This document shows positions 21,411 to 33,553 of a stretch of DNA of 64,000 nucleotides, piece by piece. The notes under the pieces were generated by a model that worked only from the letters and a program-made list of their open reading frames with translations, did not search any database and was not told the origin of the DNA. Position 1 is the stretch's first letter. Each line of letters opens with the position of its first letter. The DNA lies in the NCBI GenBank assembly GCA_964030475.1, contig CAXIPT010000009.1:388627-452626 (forward strand), written 5' to 3'. The position numbers were made by a program, and so were the translations under genes. Origin of the DNA: Tethya wilhelma. Lineage: Eukaryota > Porifera > Demospongiae > Tethyida > Tethyidae.

Positions 21411-24400
21411 ATGAAGAATGCGCATCAGGTATTGTCTAAAAATGTCAATAATAACTCCCAGATAACGTCATGGCTGGAGGAAACTGATTGGATATGCTGT
21501 ATCAGATGTTGTTCCCGTCCTTATGAGAGTAAAAATGGCTTCTATGTCAGTGATTGTGGTCACATCTACTGCAGTAACTGCAAGGAAGTAGGTACGTGCA
21601 ATATAGCTACTATCTACGATATAGTCAGTTTAGACCCACTCCAGAGTCTCGGTCCGGACACCTTAATGAATCGTGGGTAAAGGTCGTCGAACCAAAAACC
21701 TTGCAATATGCAATATTGAATACTGTTACAGTTCTCTGCATATTTATGTGCAAACTAGCCATAGTATATCACATTCTCACTATCTTCTTTTTCATTTGAT
21801 TTGACATAATTATAATATAGTCAAGAAATGCACTAAATGCCAGAGGACTGGAATAAAGTTTCTTCAAATTTCTGAAAACGTGAAAGTAAGCAGTGCTTTG
21901 CAATTTTACTATTGCAGTACTGTAATGATTTAAACAATAGGAGCATCCTCTTGTTGGTGAGTTTTTCCACGACCCACTGAAACTGCTAAAGAAAACAGTA
22001 AAGGTATGATCATGTGTATCACCACCTATCACAATAGGTTGCTAATAATTATCCTATGTACCCAATAATACCATACTGGGAATGTACTCATACTTTCTGC
22101 TTGGTAAATGAATATCAATTTATCAGCAGTGACCTGTTTGTTATTCATTTTTAAATCAGACAACATGTCTCTGCTGACTCATGTGAATGTAGTGTACCTC
22201 AGCTACTACCAAGACCACAACATAGATGGTCATGTTTGAGCTGTAGAACTGGTGTGTAAAGGTTACTCCTTACAACCATGGGTCACTTTGATTATTGTAA
22301 AACTGCTGTGTTTGTGGGATTGTCATTGTCCAGGGAATTTTTTTTTAGAGTGATGGTTAGCTTCCTTGTGCTCCTGATCAAGATGTTGTCTTGGTGGCAC
22401 TTGCTATCCATGCAGTCAGCTTGCACGTTCAGAGAATTCCCTTGGTCCTCCAAATGACTAGAGTAGGTACTTGCCTGTAAGTCTGCAAATCTTGCATGTT
22501 TGTTGTATCTATGGTTGTTATAAACACTCCAACAAGAGTAGCAGAAATACATACAACATATATTTTATTTATTATTAGGTAGAGGCATACAACAGAAAAG
22601 TAGATAAGAGTTAATTAAATAGTGAAAATAGTACACGTAAAATAAACTTCATTATCTAAGTGATGATTGGCTGCCTGGTTACATCTAATAAAGCCAGCAT
22701 GCAATTTGTGTATATACACTTTGTAATTTAGCAACAATACCAGTATATGCGTATTTTCCTCAGACAATGATGCTCGGTGCGGCCATAGATTAAAATCTAT
22801 GGTGCGGCGTGCGCGTATCCCGGATATCCGGATATCCCTTGTCGATCGACAACATGCATGACCACGCGAGTATAAAAAATCAATGCAAAACTCGCCGCGC
22901 CATGATTGTAAGTCGCATAAGTCAGAAAGTAGACAATGGATACCTCAGCTCTTACAGGGAAACTGGAGGACAAAGGCATTGAAGGAGGTTTTAGCTTAGC
23001 TAAGGGTGCTGCCGGAGCAGCAAAAGATGCCGGGATGGAAGCGCTCAAAGATGAATCGCGCAAAGTCACGATCAAGCTCACGAACAACACGAAACAGAAA
23101 TGGATCAATCCTAGAATCTTCATCGATTATGGCGTGGCCGAGGATCTATTACCATTGGAAGTTGAAGATGGAACTGACGTTGAATACGAAATACATAAGA
23201 AAAAATGGAGATTTACAGGAATTGAAGGAGTAATTTCGTACCAGTTTACCGATGAAGGCACAAAATATAGTTTGGCTGTTGCATTTCGCAGCCCATCATT
23301 GTCCTCAAACAGCTGGAATGCAGTCATTCAAACAGAGACAGCTGATGAAGCTAATGCACAGTTGTTTCGCACAATGACTCGAAATGGAATCGTGAGAGGC
23401 GACAATAACTACACACGCAAGGAGTTTGGGAAATTTGTCATGCAGGGTGCCATGTCGTCTTCTGGAACAGCTAAGCTGAATGTTATCATCAGCACTGCAC
23501 CACCTGATGATGTTCAAGGCAACGAGGAAGACACTCAGACACCAGCCGCTGAAACCAACCAAGATGAAGATGAAACAAGAGAATCACAAGACTAAATTGT
23601 AACTTAGTGCATGCTTGTACTACTAGCATGACATTGTATTGAACTTTGTCTGCAAAATAAACTCTCCATGTGCAAGGAAATAGCTGATTGATGTTCAATT
23701 TGTTTTGGTTGTACTATACGTTGATGATAATTATTTGTCAATTATTCAAGTTGATTGTGCGCTAGCTTGCATGCACAATATATTCACAACTTTTTACATT
23801 TAGTCATTAGACTTAGTAGCAATAATAATTGTTGTGATCAACATACCCGTGTGTGCACATGTGTGTGTGTGTGTGTGTGTGTCCTGCTACAGATGTTGGA
23901 GTTCCAGCAAGCACACATGAAGAGAGATCTTCTTCACCACCGACAAACGGTATGTACACTAACAGAAGCTTATGAGGGCAGTCCTTGTAAGCTCCTGGCA
24001 CTAGATTATCATGGATATCAATATTACAATGCAGATACACAATACCTTAGCCTTTAAGAGTGGGGGTAAAAAATTTAAAAAAACAAAAAACAAAAAAAAA
24101 CCAAGAAAAAAAATGTTGTTATTCTGGGTATGCATGTACACAGGGCGAGCCATCACTGGATGAGTTGAGGAAACAATATGGTGAACTAGCTGAGCTCTCC
24201 TCAAGAGAACTACAGAGTGGATTGAACAAGAAAATGGCGTATTTCAACCAAGAAGAGCAACAACTGAAAGCAACATGCAGTCAGGTATGTGTACATGTGT
24301 TCTTATATTTAGTTGTGACAACCACTTACCATACAGTACAAATAGAATCTCTCTCTTCATTTTGGTATTATATGAGTCTCAACTTTCATACTTTTTGCAC

Positions 24401-25212
24401 GCACACACACACACCCAGTTGAAACGTTCGTTTGATGAAATTGTGTTCCTTATTCGTCACATGAAGCAACTAGGATGGAACGAACAAGCTCTCTCCTTCC
24501 AGGAGAGAAATGGACATTTCACAAATGGAGTGGAATTGCTACGCTACGTCAGCACTGTGCTGGGTGGTATCATGAGGAATGGAGGGATGGAAAACCAAAG
24601 AATGATGTCATCTTCACAGAATGGGAATGTGACTCCATTCCCACCATCGAGACCCACTAATGGAGGTAGAAATTGTTTCACTGTTTTTGTAGTCCACAAA
24701 AAAATTATTTAGTCTCCCAAAATTAAACGACCTACATTGAATCTCTAATTCTGTCATTTTATAATATTAGCCCATTCAAACTGTGGCATGCAAACGTCAT
24801 CCCCAAAAGCAAGAAGACCACCAATAGTGAGTTAAAATGGAGATTCTTGCAGTTCGTAGCTTGTAGACTCTGACTTTATGTTGTCTCTCCCTCTCTTTGC
24901 GACGCACTATGATATACCGGGGGGTTCAGGCCCCTCCCCCTCCTCCACCCCCTTTCCCTGCCCACCTCAAGATGATGTACTCTCAACAGCCAATGGAAAC
25001 ACAGAATAACGGTCAGGTTTTACCTTTTTAAAGTGTCCGCTACATCTTTAAAATCTAGTTACAATCTGCCATCAGAAGACTTCATTTTATCATTATTTAT
25101 TAATAATTATAGGGACATCCCCAATGTCATGGCAACCCAGTATGTCCCAAATTGGACGAGGAATGGTACGACCACAACATTCCGTTATTATAGCTCTTAT
25201 CAGCTATTTCAA

Positions 25213-25250
<38 letters not shown>

Positions 25251-26570
25251 ACAGCCCCCACCACGCATGCCTCCATCCAGGAAGTTGCCCCCGCCCACTT
25301 CCTCTCTTGTACATCCTTCGAGTCAGTCAGGAATATCAACTCCAATAACCATGACCCCACGATATCATCAGACCACGCCCACCTCTGTTGCCATGGCAAC
25401 AGCTCCTTACACCCCATTAGACTCGACTGCTCCAATGGAGTGTACCTCGAGCCACTTTCCCATGAGGACTAATCAACCTACCCCTGGTGATTATAGACTT
25501 AATTGTTATAATTAGGATTGATTTTATTATCCTATGTACACACCCACAGACAGTATCAGAGTCAGTCCATCTCCGTCTCAAGTTGCCATTCATCGTATTG
25601 TGAGTCTAAATATAAGTAATTTGCCACATGAGCATACTGGTATTTTAGCATTATTGCATGGCTATTTTAAGGATTCAATCCCTGGCATGTTATTTAACGT
25701 TGTGTTTAGGCACATTGAAAATCATACCACAACATTGTACATGCATAAAAACTGTTTGTTGGTATTTTTGTACTGTAGCAATTATAATAAATTTTAAAGA
25801 AGAATTTGTCAAGTAACTTAGTTGCCCATTTTACCTGGTCACACATTCATCTGTATAATACAGACCCCTACCCATTCTCATGTCAGTACCACAGCTTCCA
25901 GATCAAGACCAACCTCAGGTTAGCTCAATAAGATATCACTCATGGTCACCCATACCATGACAATAGCTTCTCATCTTCATCTGTGCACTATATAGCAAGT
26001 TTAAGATCGACCACTCCATCTCCATTTTCAACTCCACAGGTAAGACTTCTTATAGACCTTTCTAATGTAAGTTTTAATGTGTGTATGTGTGTTTATTTGT
26101 GGGTATACTTTCTGTAGAAGACCCCTTCCAGTTTGAAGAGAATATCCATCAGAGGACCACCTTCTGGTGGAAAGATTGGTACAAAATGATCATAGCTTTT
26201 ATTTATTGTCTTGTTAGCTGATCTGTTACTTATTTGTATCTCTTACAGGCACTACACCAGGCAGCAATCTGACTCCTGATAGCTCACTCTACAAGATTAT
26301 ACAGTATGTGACATTTTACATGCCATCGTTGGTAAACTTTTGAGAATACTGCACACACACACACACACACACACACCTCCACAAAGAGAGAAGCGTCACA
26401 TCCCTCAGAGCCAGAGTCCTTCGTCCGTCCAAAGAGGCACCACAGCTCACACCAGTGGAGGAGGGAGGACCAGTAGAACTGGCCACAGCCATCATCACCA
26501 CCATCCTCACAGCGCTGGCAGGAGATCAATGATGGCAGCCTCTCATCGAAGGCCTGCTACTCACACCTAG
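21411..26570 (+). CDS. RNF212/ZHP-3-like RING finger protein
   Basis: Sixteen exons splice in frame to about 541 residues: 21411-21591, 21821-21885, 21941-22003, 23893-23949, 24144-24284, 24419-24665, 24771-24826, 24930-25011, 25113-25165, 25255-25486, 25550-25599, 25864-25918, 25996-26039, 26118-26178, 26249-26303, 26387-26570. The N-terminal third has a short RING: CIRC, then CGHIYCSNC, then CTKC, followed by FLQISENVK and a helical region (MLEFQQAHMKRDLLHHRQ). This is the layout of the Zip3/RNF212 family, which are SUMO or ubiquitin E3 ligases that stabilise crossover sites on meiotic chromosomes. A second helical stretch (LRKQYGELAELSSRELQSGL) is followed by a long Ser/Thr/Pro-rich tail ending in a His cluster. 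Family members usually have 280-380 residues, so the tail is long. The gene converges on the lysyl hydroxylase and contains another gene in its third intron. RNF212B is the closest alternative name. Confidence 0.8.
22783..22880 (+). promoter_or_regulatory. TATA box and hairpin upstream of the nested gene
   Basis: A TATAAAAA box lies at 22871-22878, 58 bp before the ATG at 22936. Upstream, CCATAGATT and its complement form a small hairpin at 22783-22802 inside mirrored GGTGCGGC motifs. The TATA box supports an independent promoter for the nested gene. Confidence 0.55.
22936..23595 (+). CDS. Actinoporin-like pore-forming protein, intronless and nested
   Basis: A single exon encodes 219 residues. 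The first 35 residues are an amphipathic, Ala/Gly-rich segment, like the helix that actinoporins insert into membranes. Residues about 43-187 fit the actinoporin beta-sandwich: VTIKLTNNTKQKW, a TDEGTKYSLAVAFRSP strand pair, SNSWN, an RGD at 154-156 in the usual place, and SSSGTAKLNVIIS near the end. After that comes an acidic tail (about residues 191-219) not typical of sea-anemone toxins. There is no signal peptide, so the protein is probably cytosolic or released non-classically. Family members bind sphingomyelin-containing membranes and form pores; several lip-binding aromatic positions look changed here, so toxicity cannot be assumed. The gene has its own TATA box, and AATAAA lies at 23656. 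It sits on the same strand inside the third intron of the RING gene. Its lack of introns among intron-rich neighbours suggests retroposition or transfer. Confidence 0.75.
   Translation: MDTSALTGKLEDKGIEGGFSLAKGAAGAAKDAGMEALKDESRKVTIKLTNNTKQKWINPRIFIDYGVAEDLLPLEVEDGTDVEYEIHKKKWRFTGIEGVISYQFTDEGTKYSLAVAFRSPSLSSNSWNAVIQTETADEANAQLFRTMTRNGIVRGDNNYTRKEFGKFVMQGAMSSSGTAKLNVIISTAPPDDVQGNEEDTQTPAAETNQDEDETRESQD
23656..23661 (+). terminator. Polyadenylation signal AATAAA of the nested gene
   Basis: AATAAA occurs 61 bp after the stop codon of the actinoporin-like gene, followed by a T/G-rich stretch (TTCAATTTGTTTTGGTTG). It would end the nested transcript before the next exon of the host gene at 23893. 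Confidence 0.6.
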
Positions 26571-27010
26571 CAAGTCAAGACCACTCATGTGTCACATGTA
26601 TATATCCTAGAACATGTCACTGCATGCATGTGTGCATGGTCCCATGAGTGGACTCGATTGGTCAAATATTTAACTTGAGCTCAAGATAATAATAGCTTGA
26701 TTGTGAAATAATCATTAGCCCAATTGAAAGACATACACCTGTATCATGTTTGTTATTATGCACATGTGCACAGCGCTATGTTATGTAAGTGCTGATTGAC
26801 ATACAAAATTACATGTGTCAAGGCTAATGTTGTCAGATTATGATTATCAAAGATTTTTAATCAGTCATAATTTTTCAATCCACCAACAAACATTTAAAAT
26901 TTATAGTATATAATACGTACACACAAAAATCAGACCTAGCAGCGTTGATTCTATAGCACCATGATAATTTTGATTCAGTTTGAATGAATTCAGAGGTCAA
27001 ACTTCAAAGT

Positions 27011-27187
27011 CTAAGGGTCAATGAAAGAGACCATAATGTATCTGGTTCCCTTGGTTACAGTCAGCCCTTCATGGTAGTGAGTGAGGCGACCAGGATGCAT
27101 GAAACTCCAACCGAGTCGGGTGGTGGTCACACTGCAGTTGTAGCGAAGAAATCGACAGCCACCACCCTGTGTGTGTGTGTGTGTGTA

Positions 27188-27273
<86 letters not shown>

Positions 27274-28359
27274 CACGTACAATACAGCAAGAAAATTTAA
27301 TGAAGAAAAAAATTTGCAGATTTTAACTTTGATTGACATGAAATAAAACTTTCATGGAATATGAGATTTGATATTGTCAGCAGCAAAACCTTCCACTATA
27401 TATATATACACAGTAAATCATGCAAAGGGAAGGGGATTGGAAAAGGAAGTACACTAGCTACCCTGATTCTAGGCACCAACAGATAGAAATTGTACCGTAC
27501 TGTTCATCCATGTACGTATATATATAATGTACCTCATAATCGATTCCTGGTCGTGAGAGGGCCACATTGATGGTGAAGGTGGAGGCATCGTGATGTGGCC
27601 TGAGGCGATCTTGACCATCAGGCCAGTACTTCACCACAAAATTCATAATGGCATGACCCTAAAATGATTACACATGTGGTGAACACTTGTGGAATGTTCA
27701 TATGTACTAAGAATTACAGAAGATAAAATGAAAGCCACAGGTTGCTATAGACAACCACTAGCCTAGTTCCTAGACTTTCCCTCCAAGACCCTAATAAATG
27801 TGCACCACAAAATTAATGACAGATAAGAATTAAAAGTGATCTATAGAGTCTTATAAGATGATGGAGGCTGGCAGTAGATTATCTGTCATTCATTCAAACA
27901 CATGTTGAAGGAGAACCTAGGAAAGAGGCTTGACTACACTAAAAGTCCCATGGTTGTGTGCTCTGAAGATGGCTTACTCTGGAGTAATATCCTGGGAAGA
28001 CTTTCAATTGAATTGGTACAACATAGCTTTTGATAACTTCCAACCAGTGAAGCTCAAATCCAACCTACACAAACAGAACAGAACAGTCACTAAATCGAAC
28101 TTGCTAACAAATTGGGTGGATATGTGTACTTTGTTTGACCCCCTATCATCACCTGGTTCATGTGAATATCTCGTGTGGGGACATTCTCGTAACCCCCTTG
28201 TATTCTCTCATCAGCATTGCCCCCTGAGCTCCAGCTGCCAAAGTTCTCCATCTCTTCAACTAGTTCCTTTGTGAAGGCCTCAGACATCAGAGGGAACCAG
28301 TAGACATCGGGACAAGGCTGCGTGGGAGGCAACAAACGTAGACAGATAAACAGATAGAA

Positions 28360-28394
<35 letters not shown>

Positions 28395-29311
28395 GTGCCT
28401 TGAGATCCTTTTAAACTACAAGCACCTAAAATTCTTCAATGAAAATCTAGAAAGCTGTGCATTAATTTATGGGCATTATTTAGAAATTGTGACTCAAGAG
28501 AATCTGGGACTCTGGGTGCTCTTCCTCAATCATGTATCTTGCATGCTTTTTACAGCAAAAAAGGCATGCCACAAATTAACAAAAATATGGAACTGTACAG
28601 CATTTTATCATACCTGCTCAACGTGAAAGTCTTCATCGAGTGTTCTCGACCAGTTCTCGTGGAGGTACTTTCTCTCCCAGTCCACTCTGTTGTCAAAGAT
28701 CATGAACATGTCGTTGTTGAGATGATTGGTGTTGTAGTTTTCAGGGTTGAGGAGATGACCAAAGTCGTGAAGATTGCTTAGGTACATGAAATGACCCTAC
28801 AGCATACACAGAGTACATACCAGGAGGGGAAAAAAAAGATGTTAAAGATAGGAAATCTCAACGCATGAACATCCTACACAATAGGACTTAACACAGGGCA
28901 ATGCATATGCTTTCCTGGACGAGCTAAGCTAGATTTTGCGGTTTTTTAGTTATTGTTTTTTTTTTAAGTGCCTATAGAACAAGTTTATATTTGCATGCAT
29001 GTATGCATGTAAATTGATAACAAGGCTAACATACTGGCCATGGTGTGCTTGATAATGGATGTAGGCTTCTACTATTATGGATGGAGTTTAAAATTAATGT
29101 GTTACGTATAAATTCAAGTACTGAACTCATACGTACATGTTCCCTCATCCAGTTACAGAAGGCCATGTCGGGATCCAGTGTCTTGCTGGCAAAGGAAGGA
29201 AGGTCGTCCTTCAAAGTGGCTAGCCACTTGCCAGACATGAGAATAGCAGCTGTGATGAATGGCACATTCCAGACACCTCTGGAATCGAGAATGAGAATGA
29301 GTGAGTGTGTG

Positions 29312-29360
<49 letters not shown>

Positions 29361-31116
29361 AATGGTAGGATAAAATGCAGGAATTCTGGCAAAGTTTATA
29401 TTGCTGCCTTATTGAGCAAGCCATGATTGTGTACAGCTGTACATAATTTACATAATAGTAGTCATGCTTATACATGTAATTATTCCCAGTATAGGTGTAC
29501 AGTAACCTTATAAGCTCAACCACTGGTATCACTAAGTTTGTTGAGCTACAAACTGTACTGTAGTTCTACCAACTCACTTTCTCTTTCCTTCCGCAATCGG
29601 AGTGTAGTCATGTGACTTTAAATAGAAACCATTTGAAGCGACATCACCCCAGAAATTGGAAAACAACTTGTAGGGACGAACCAAAAGTGGAGCTACCACT
29701 TTCCTGTACCAAACAAGACCAAAACAGACCACAAATGAACACAAAATACCAAAAATATTTGGTCAAAATTATTGTCAGCTGCCATTTTGGCTGACCTGTT
29801 GGTTTCAATGAGTCTCTGAAGGGTGTGTCCTTTGTCCAGCATCGCTGCAGAGTCCACCATGAACAGGTAGTCACAACCAGGCTCCTTGAAACATTCCTCC
29901 CTAAGGAGAGGGAAAGAGACAATAAGCTTCACAATGCTCTCTCTCTGTACACACACAGTCATGGTTTCTCACATTGATGCCTTTCTTGCCATAGGTTCAC
30001 TAACTCTCTGTGCAGATGAGACATAGGTACTGGAGACATAGTCACCAGAGACTAGATCAAACCAGGCCTGTACAAGAGGCTCATGATAAGGAACCTGTAC
30101 AATAAATAAAAACAGTACATAAGTGTACAGTGGAATAAACTCAGTCTATTGAGCTAGACCCATGTAAGTGGTAAGAGGCAGATTTTGATGTTTACTAGTC
30201 ACTAAATGTCAAGCTCAGTTCATACATAGCCTATTGAGCTAGAGACCCTTTTCCTAACTTAAAATACATTCAAAGTGTATGCATTGGGCCACTGGTAGTA
30301 AATACCGTATAGCAGGTAAATTTGGCGAGAATTGATTTGGTGAATTGGCGAATTATTCTGTAAATTGCCAAACAGTTGTATACGCACATGCATGCATATA
30401 AACAATGCAGCATGCAGAATTAAATCGCCAAATTTAAAATCGCCAATCGTGCTAAACTGCGAATTTGCCAAATTTTAAGCCCACCAAATTTACCTGCTAT
30501 ATATATGGTATAAAGTAAGGATGGAGGTACACAAGAAAACTCACAGCATTGTGGATAAACAATGACATCTTGTCAGTTGGGTAGTCCAGAGTGTACACCT
30601 TCTCCAGCATCTCAGCAAGAAACGGTGAAGGCACCTCGATGAAGACAGACACCTGAACGGTTGGCCATGTTGACTTGTCTTCAGGCAACTTGGTGGCCCA
30701 TTCTTGACAGATGATGCAGCCAGCTGTCATGTTCCAGGCATTGGGGACATAGTTGGCAAGGTTGTTGAGAAATTTCTGTGCAGTAGAAGAAATACATACA
30801 CATGTTGACAAAAGTGCTGCTTTACTGTACAAAGCTAAGAAGTTTCTGAAGCTAAGAAGCCTAAGCTAAGACTATAGCTAGAAGAGAAGGCAATTTTAGT
30901 GATTAACTGGCTATAGACAAAGACAACCACATTCTACAAATACACATACACTACCTTTGAAGGTCCGTTGCCATGGTAGATAACAGCCTTGGTGTCATAG
31001 ATTGAGTTAAAAGCGTAGGTGGCATTCTCTTCCACTTTCATTACTATCTCATCTTTGGCTCCATTGAGGTTCTGGAAGATGTGGGCACGATGATCAAGAC
31101 GCATGCCGAGAGAAGT
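27011..31116 (-). CDS. PLOD: Procollagen-lysine 2-oxoglutarate 5-dioxygenase (lysyl hydroxylase), N-terminal part missing
   Basis: This enzyme hydroxylates lysines of collagen chains in the ER using Fe(II), 2-oxoglutarate, oxygen and ascorbate. Eleven exons on the minus strand: 31116-30955, 30775-30545, 30094-29973, 29900-29796, 29703-29578, 29278-29137, 28796-28614, 28317-28153, 28064-27978, 27658-27533, 27166-27011. They join in frame to 534 residues. Diagnostic stretches are [66 protein letters not shown] and [20 protein letters not shown]. The iron ligands are the HHD motif and the His of GRLTHYHEG; the 2-oxoglutarate Arg is in GTRYIMVSF. The protein ends in IDP like other family members. 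Animal enzymes have about 730 residues; the N-terminal glycosyltransferase domain is not found between 31116 and the window end. Its 5' exons may lie beyond the methyltransferase gene, or be truly absent. Confidence 0.9.
27167..27270. repeat. Compound (GT)n(GA)n microsatellite
   Basis: About 40 bp of GT followed by about 60 bp of GA lie in the last intron of the lysyl hydroxylase, directly next to the acceptor of the last exon. On the coding strand they give a (TC)n(AC)n tract before CAG, which may serve as an extended polypyrimidine tract. Confidence 0.85.
28357..28395. repeat. (GACA)n tract
   Basis: About seven tandem GACA units in a lysyl hydroxylase intron. The same tetranucleotide marks the dispersed element family seen at 11450 and 51300. 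Confidence 0.8.
30303..30510. mobile_element. MITE of the TACCGTATAGC family
   Basis: TACCGTATAGCAGGTAAATT at the left and AATTTACCTGCTATATATA-TGGTA at the right delimit 208 bp with nested TTGGCGAATT inverted repeats. It sits in an intron of the lysyl hydroxylase. Confidence 0.8.
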
Positions 31117-31899
31117 CTAGAGGGGGAGAGAGAGTATCAACCACTCTTCTATGTACATACATGTTTGGACATTTAAAGGAATATAATAAGTGGTATTTTG
31201 TTGACAAAAATAAAATGCATGACGTTTTTTGATGACAAACACACAATACACGTACGCACACGGAGCTAGTATCTGGAACGTGGTACCCACATCACACTAG
31301 AAACAAAACAAAAAACATCACAAAGGGTCATAGGACGTCACAAAATGTCAAAAATTTTTAGTAACGAAACAGCGCTTATTATGTAGTGACACAGTTCCTT
31401 TAAGTTTGTACATGGTGACATGTAGAATATTAGTACAGCGACTGAGTGGAGGGAGCACAATCAATTAATAGGATACGATCTAATAGAAAGAACCACATAC
31501 TAATTATAGCATATTAGGGGAATCACCTGGGTAAATTTTATTCATGAAATTCGCTTATAAGTACTGTAGTAAGTTATCAGGGAATCCCCAAAGAGAGAAA
31601 GTAAACACATTATTCATAATAAAACTATACCCGGAATAATGCACAGCTTGCAAAAAATCATTCATAGAACTTTCTAGAACAAATTTCTACTTGTACTTAA
31701 GAGGTATTTCGCTTGTAACAGGAAGCATTCTCAGTAGCTCAAGCAGAAAAAGTTAAGCAGTCAAGATTATCATTTCACTGAAGATTGTACAAAGATAAAC
31801 AAGCTTTCTTAGATAATTCTGTAAACTTGTTCTTATCAGAACCCACAAATTGAGTAACAAGAGTCAACTTATCAGGAAATCTTGTAATCTAATTTCCGC
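31117..31899. other. Region between lysyl hydroxylase and methyltransferase-like gene
   Basis: I looked on the minus strand for glycosyltransferase-domain exons of the lysyl hydroxylase and found none. A short open stretch after a TTCTAG acceptor (about 31296-31255) does not resemble the family. No TATA box or CpG-rich patch is obvious. If the genes are divergent neighbours this is their shared promoter region; if the hydroxylase continues, it is intron. Confidence 0.4.
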
Positions 31900-32674
31900 A
31901 TGGAGAACGTTCCACCTGAACTGGTTGACAAGTATTCAACACTTTATAGAACCATTATCTCACAAGTGGACTCTGCAGACATTTTTGAAGGGAAGAAGCG
32001 CTACAGCAGTCAAACTTACCAGGAGAATGGCCTTCTCTGGAAGCCAGAAGATTATAGTCATGAAGGCTTTCGAGCTCTCTACACTCAAAGGCTCTTCTAT
32101 GCTCGATCAGATATAGTCTTCAACGTGCTCAAATTGAGTGAAATACTAAACCACCTCCCTGATTTATTGCTTGATGCTCAAGGAAAACCAAAGGCACTCA
32201 CCATAGCAAGCTTTGGATGTGGTCCGGGCTCAGATCTAGCTGGTTTCCAAGCCTATTATAACGATCTCAAGATTCGCCGGTTGAAATCGCTACAAGAACA
32301 ACCACACATAACTGATGCCCAGCTTGCAAGCATAAGAGATGGAGCAGGGATCAAGAATGCAACTGGCTACGATTGTGAAAGAGGGTGGAGGTCGTACGTG
32401 GAGACGTTAAGATACTCATTTCAGGAGCAGTTCATTGACGAGAAGTTTCTCCATGACATGCCACCTGTTGATGTCGCCATTCTCAGCTATTTTGCACACT
32501 CAGCACTCTTCTCGAAACACCTCGAACCAATGGAGTACATTCCTGTGAAGGCAAAGTCACCGGGGGACCCTGAATATGATGCTAAGAGAAACTGGGNGTG
32601 CATGTGTGTGTGTGAGTGTATCAGTGTGTGTGTGTTCGTGTAAATGTGTGTGTGTGTGTGTGTTCTGTAAATGA

Positions 32675-32715
<41 letters not shown>

Positions 32716-32876
32716 TGTGTGTGTGTGAGTGTGTGTGTGTGTTTGTGTATGTGAGTGTGTGTGTGTGCATGTGTGTGTGTGTGAGTGTATCAGTGTGTGT
32801 GTGAGTATCAGTGTGTGTGTGTTCGTGTAAATGTGTGTGTGTGTGTGCATGAGTGTGTATGTGTGTGTGTCTATAA

Positions 32877-32928
<52 letters not shown>

Positions 32929-33323
32929 CACTGTGTGTGTGTATCTGTTACAATCAATATGTATAATATTATGCATTTTTCTCCTTTGTGCTGATTATTT
33001 TAGGCAGCAAGTTGCCTTCCACAACTATAAGAAAGACACAAACACAGAGGTAACCAATCATATAATACAACTACTTGTGTGTATATATGGTATGTATTAT
33101 GTGTGCACACATGTGTAGTCATGGATGTGTTGTGCTCCCATCAGCAATCCTACAAGTAACCAGTCCTGAAGAGAATAATGTCCTTCTTACTCCTGAATTT
33201 TCAGAAGCAACTTCCTCTCCAACAGAAGTACTACCCATGTCTAGAGCCAGTGTTGTCCAACCGTTGTCAATTCAACCTTTGGATCACGATCACACATATT
33301 TCAAAATTCCCATGAGAAGATGA
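31900..33323 (+). CDS. SAM-dependent methyltransferase-like protein, broken by a gap
   Basis: The first exon (31900 to the gap at 32597) encodes about 232 residues beginning MENVPPELVDKYSTLYRTII. Residues about 99-110 (TIASFGCGPGSDL) are a class I methyltransferase motif I, preceded by a helical region (FYARSDIVFNVLKLSEILN). DVAILSYFAHSALF may be the motif IV strand. The substrate is not evident and no family beyond Rossmann methyltransferases is recognised. The exon runs into a single N and then about 350 bp of GT repeats. Likely later exons are 33004-33049 (QVAFHNYKKDTNTE) and a last exon ending with the stop at 33321-33323 (Ser/Pro-rich, SPEENNVLLTPEFSEATSS). I could not make the phases of these two meet, so an exon is missing or the order is wrong. 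It converges with the gene ending at 33554. Confidence 0.6.
32598..32945. repeat. Long (GT)n-rich tract after a contig join
   Basis: About 350 bp dominated by GT and GTGTGA units with a short (GA)n block at 32696-32714. The N at 32597 lies at its left edge and interrupts the methyltransferase-like coding sequence. Confidence 0.9.
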
Positions 33324-33553
33324 ATGTCTTGTAATTGGTGAACAATTTATGCTCTATATGTATGTAATCTCATAATTATTATCATAATGCAGTAACATTA
33401 TTATTACATATATACACAATTCGATCTAACTGTACTCAACAATTTAATTATTATTATTATAGCTTTGGTTACTTACAATGTAATGTTACAATTGAAGTCA
33501 TACATAAATGTGACATTGTCACATGTGACATGATAATAGTTTAATAACAATAG

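Noticed and set aside
32557..32976. 139-codon His/Thr frame
   Set aside because: It is a translation of (GT)n repeats and crosses an N.
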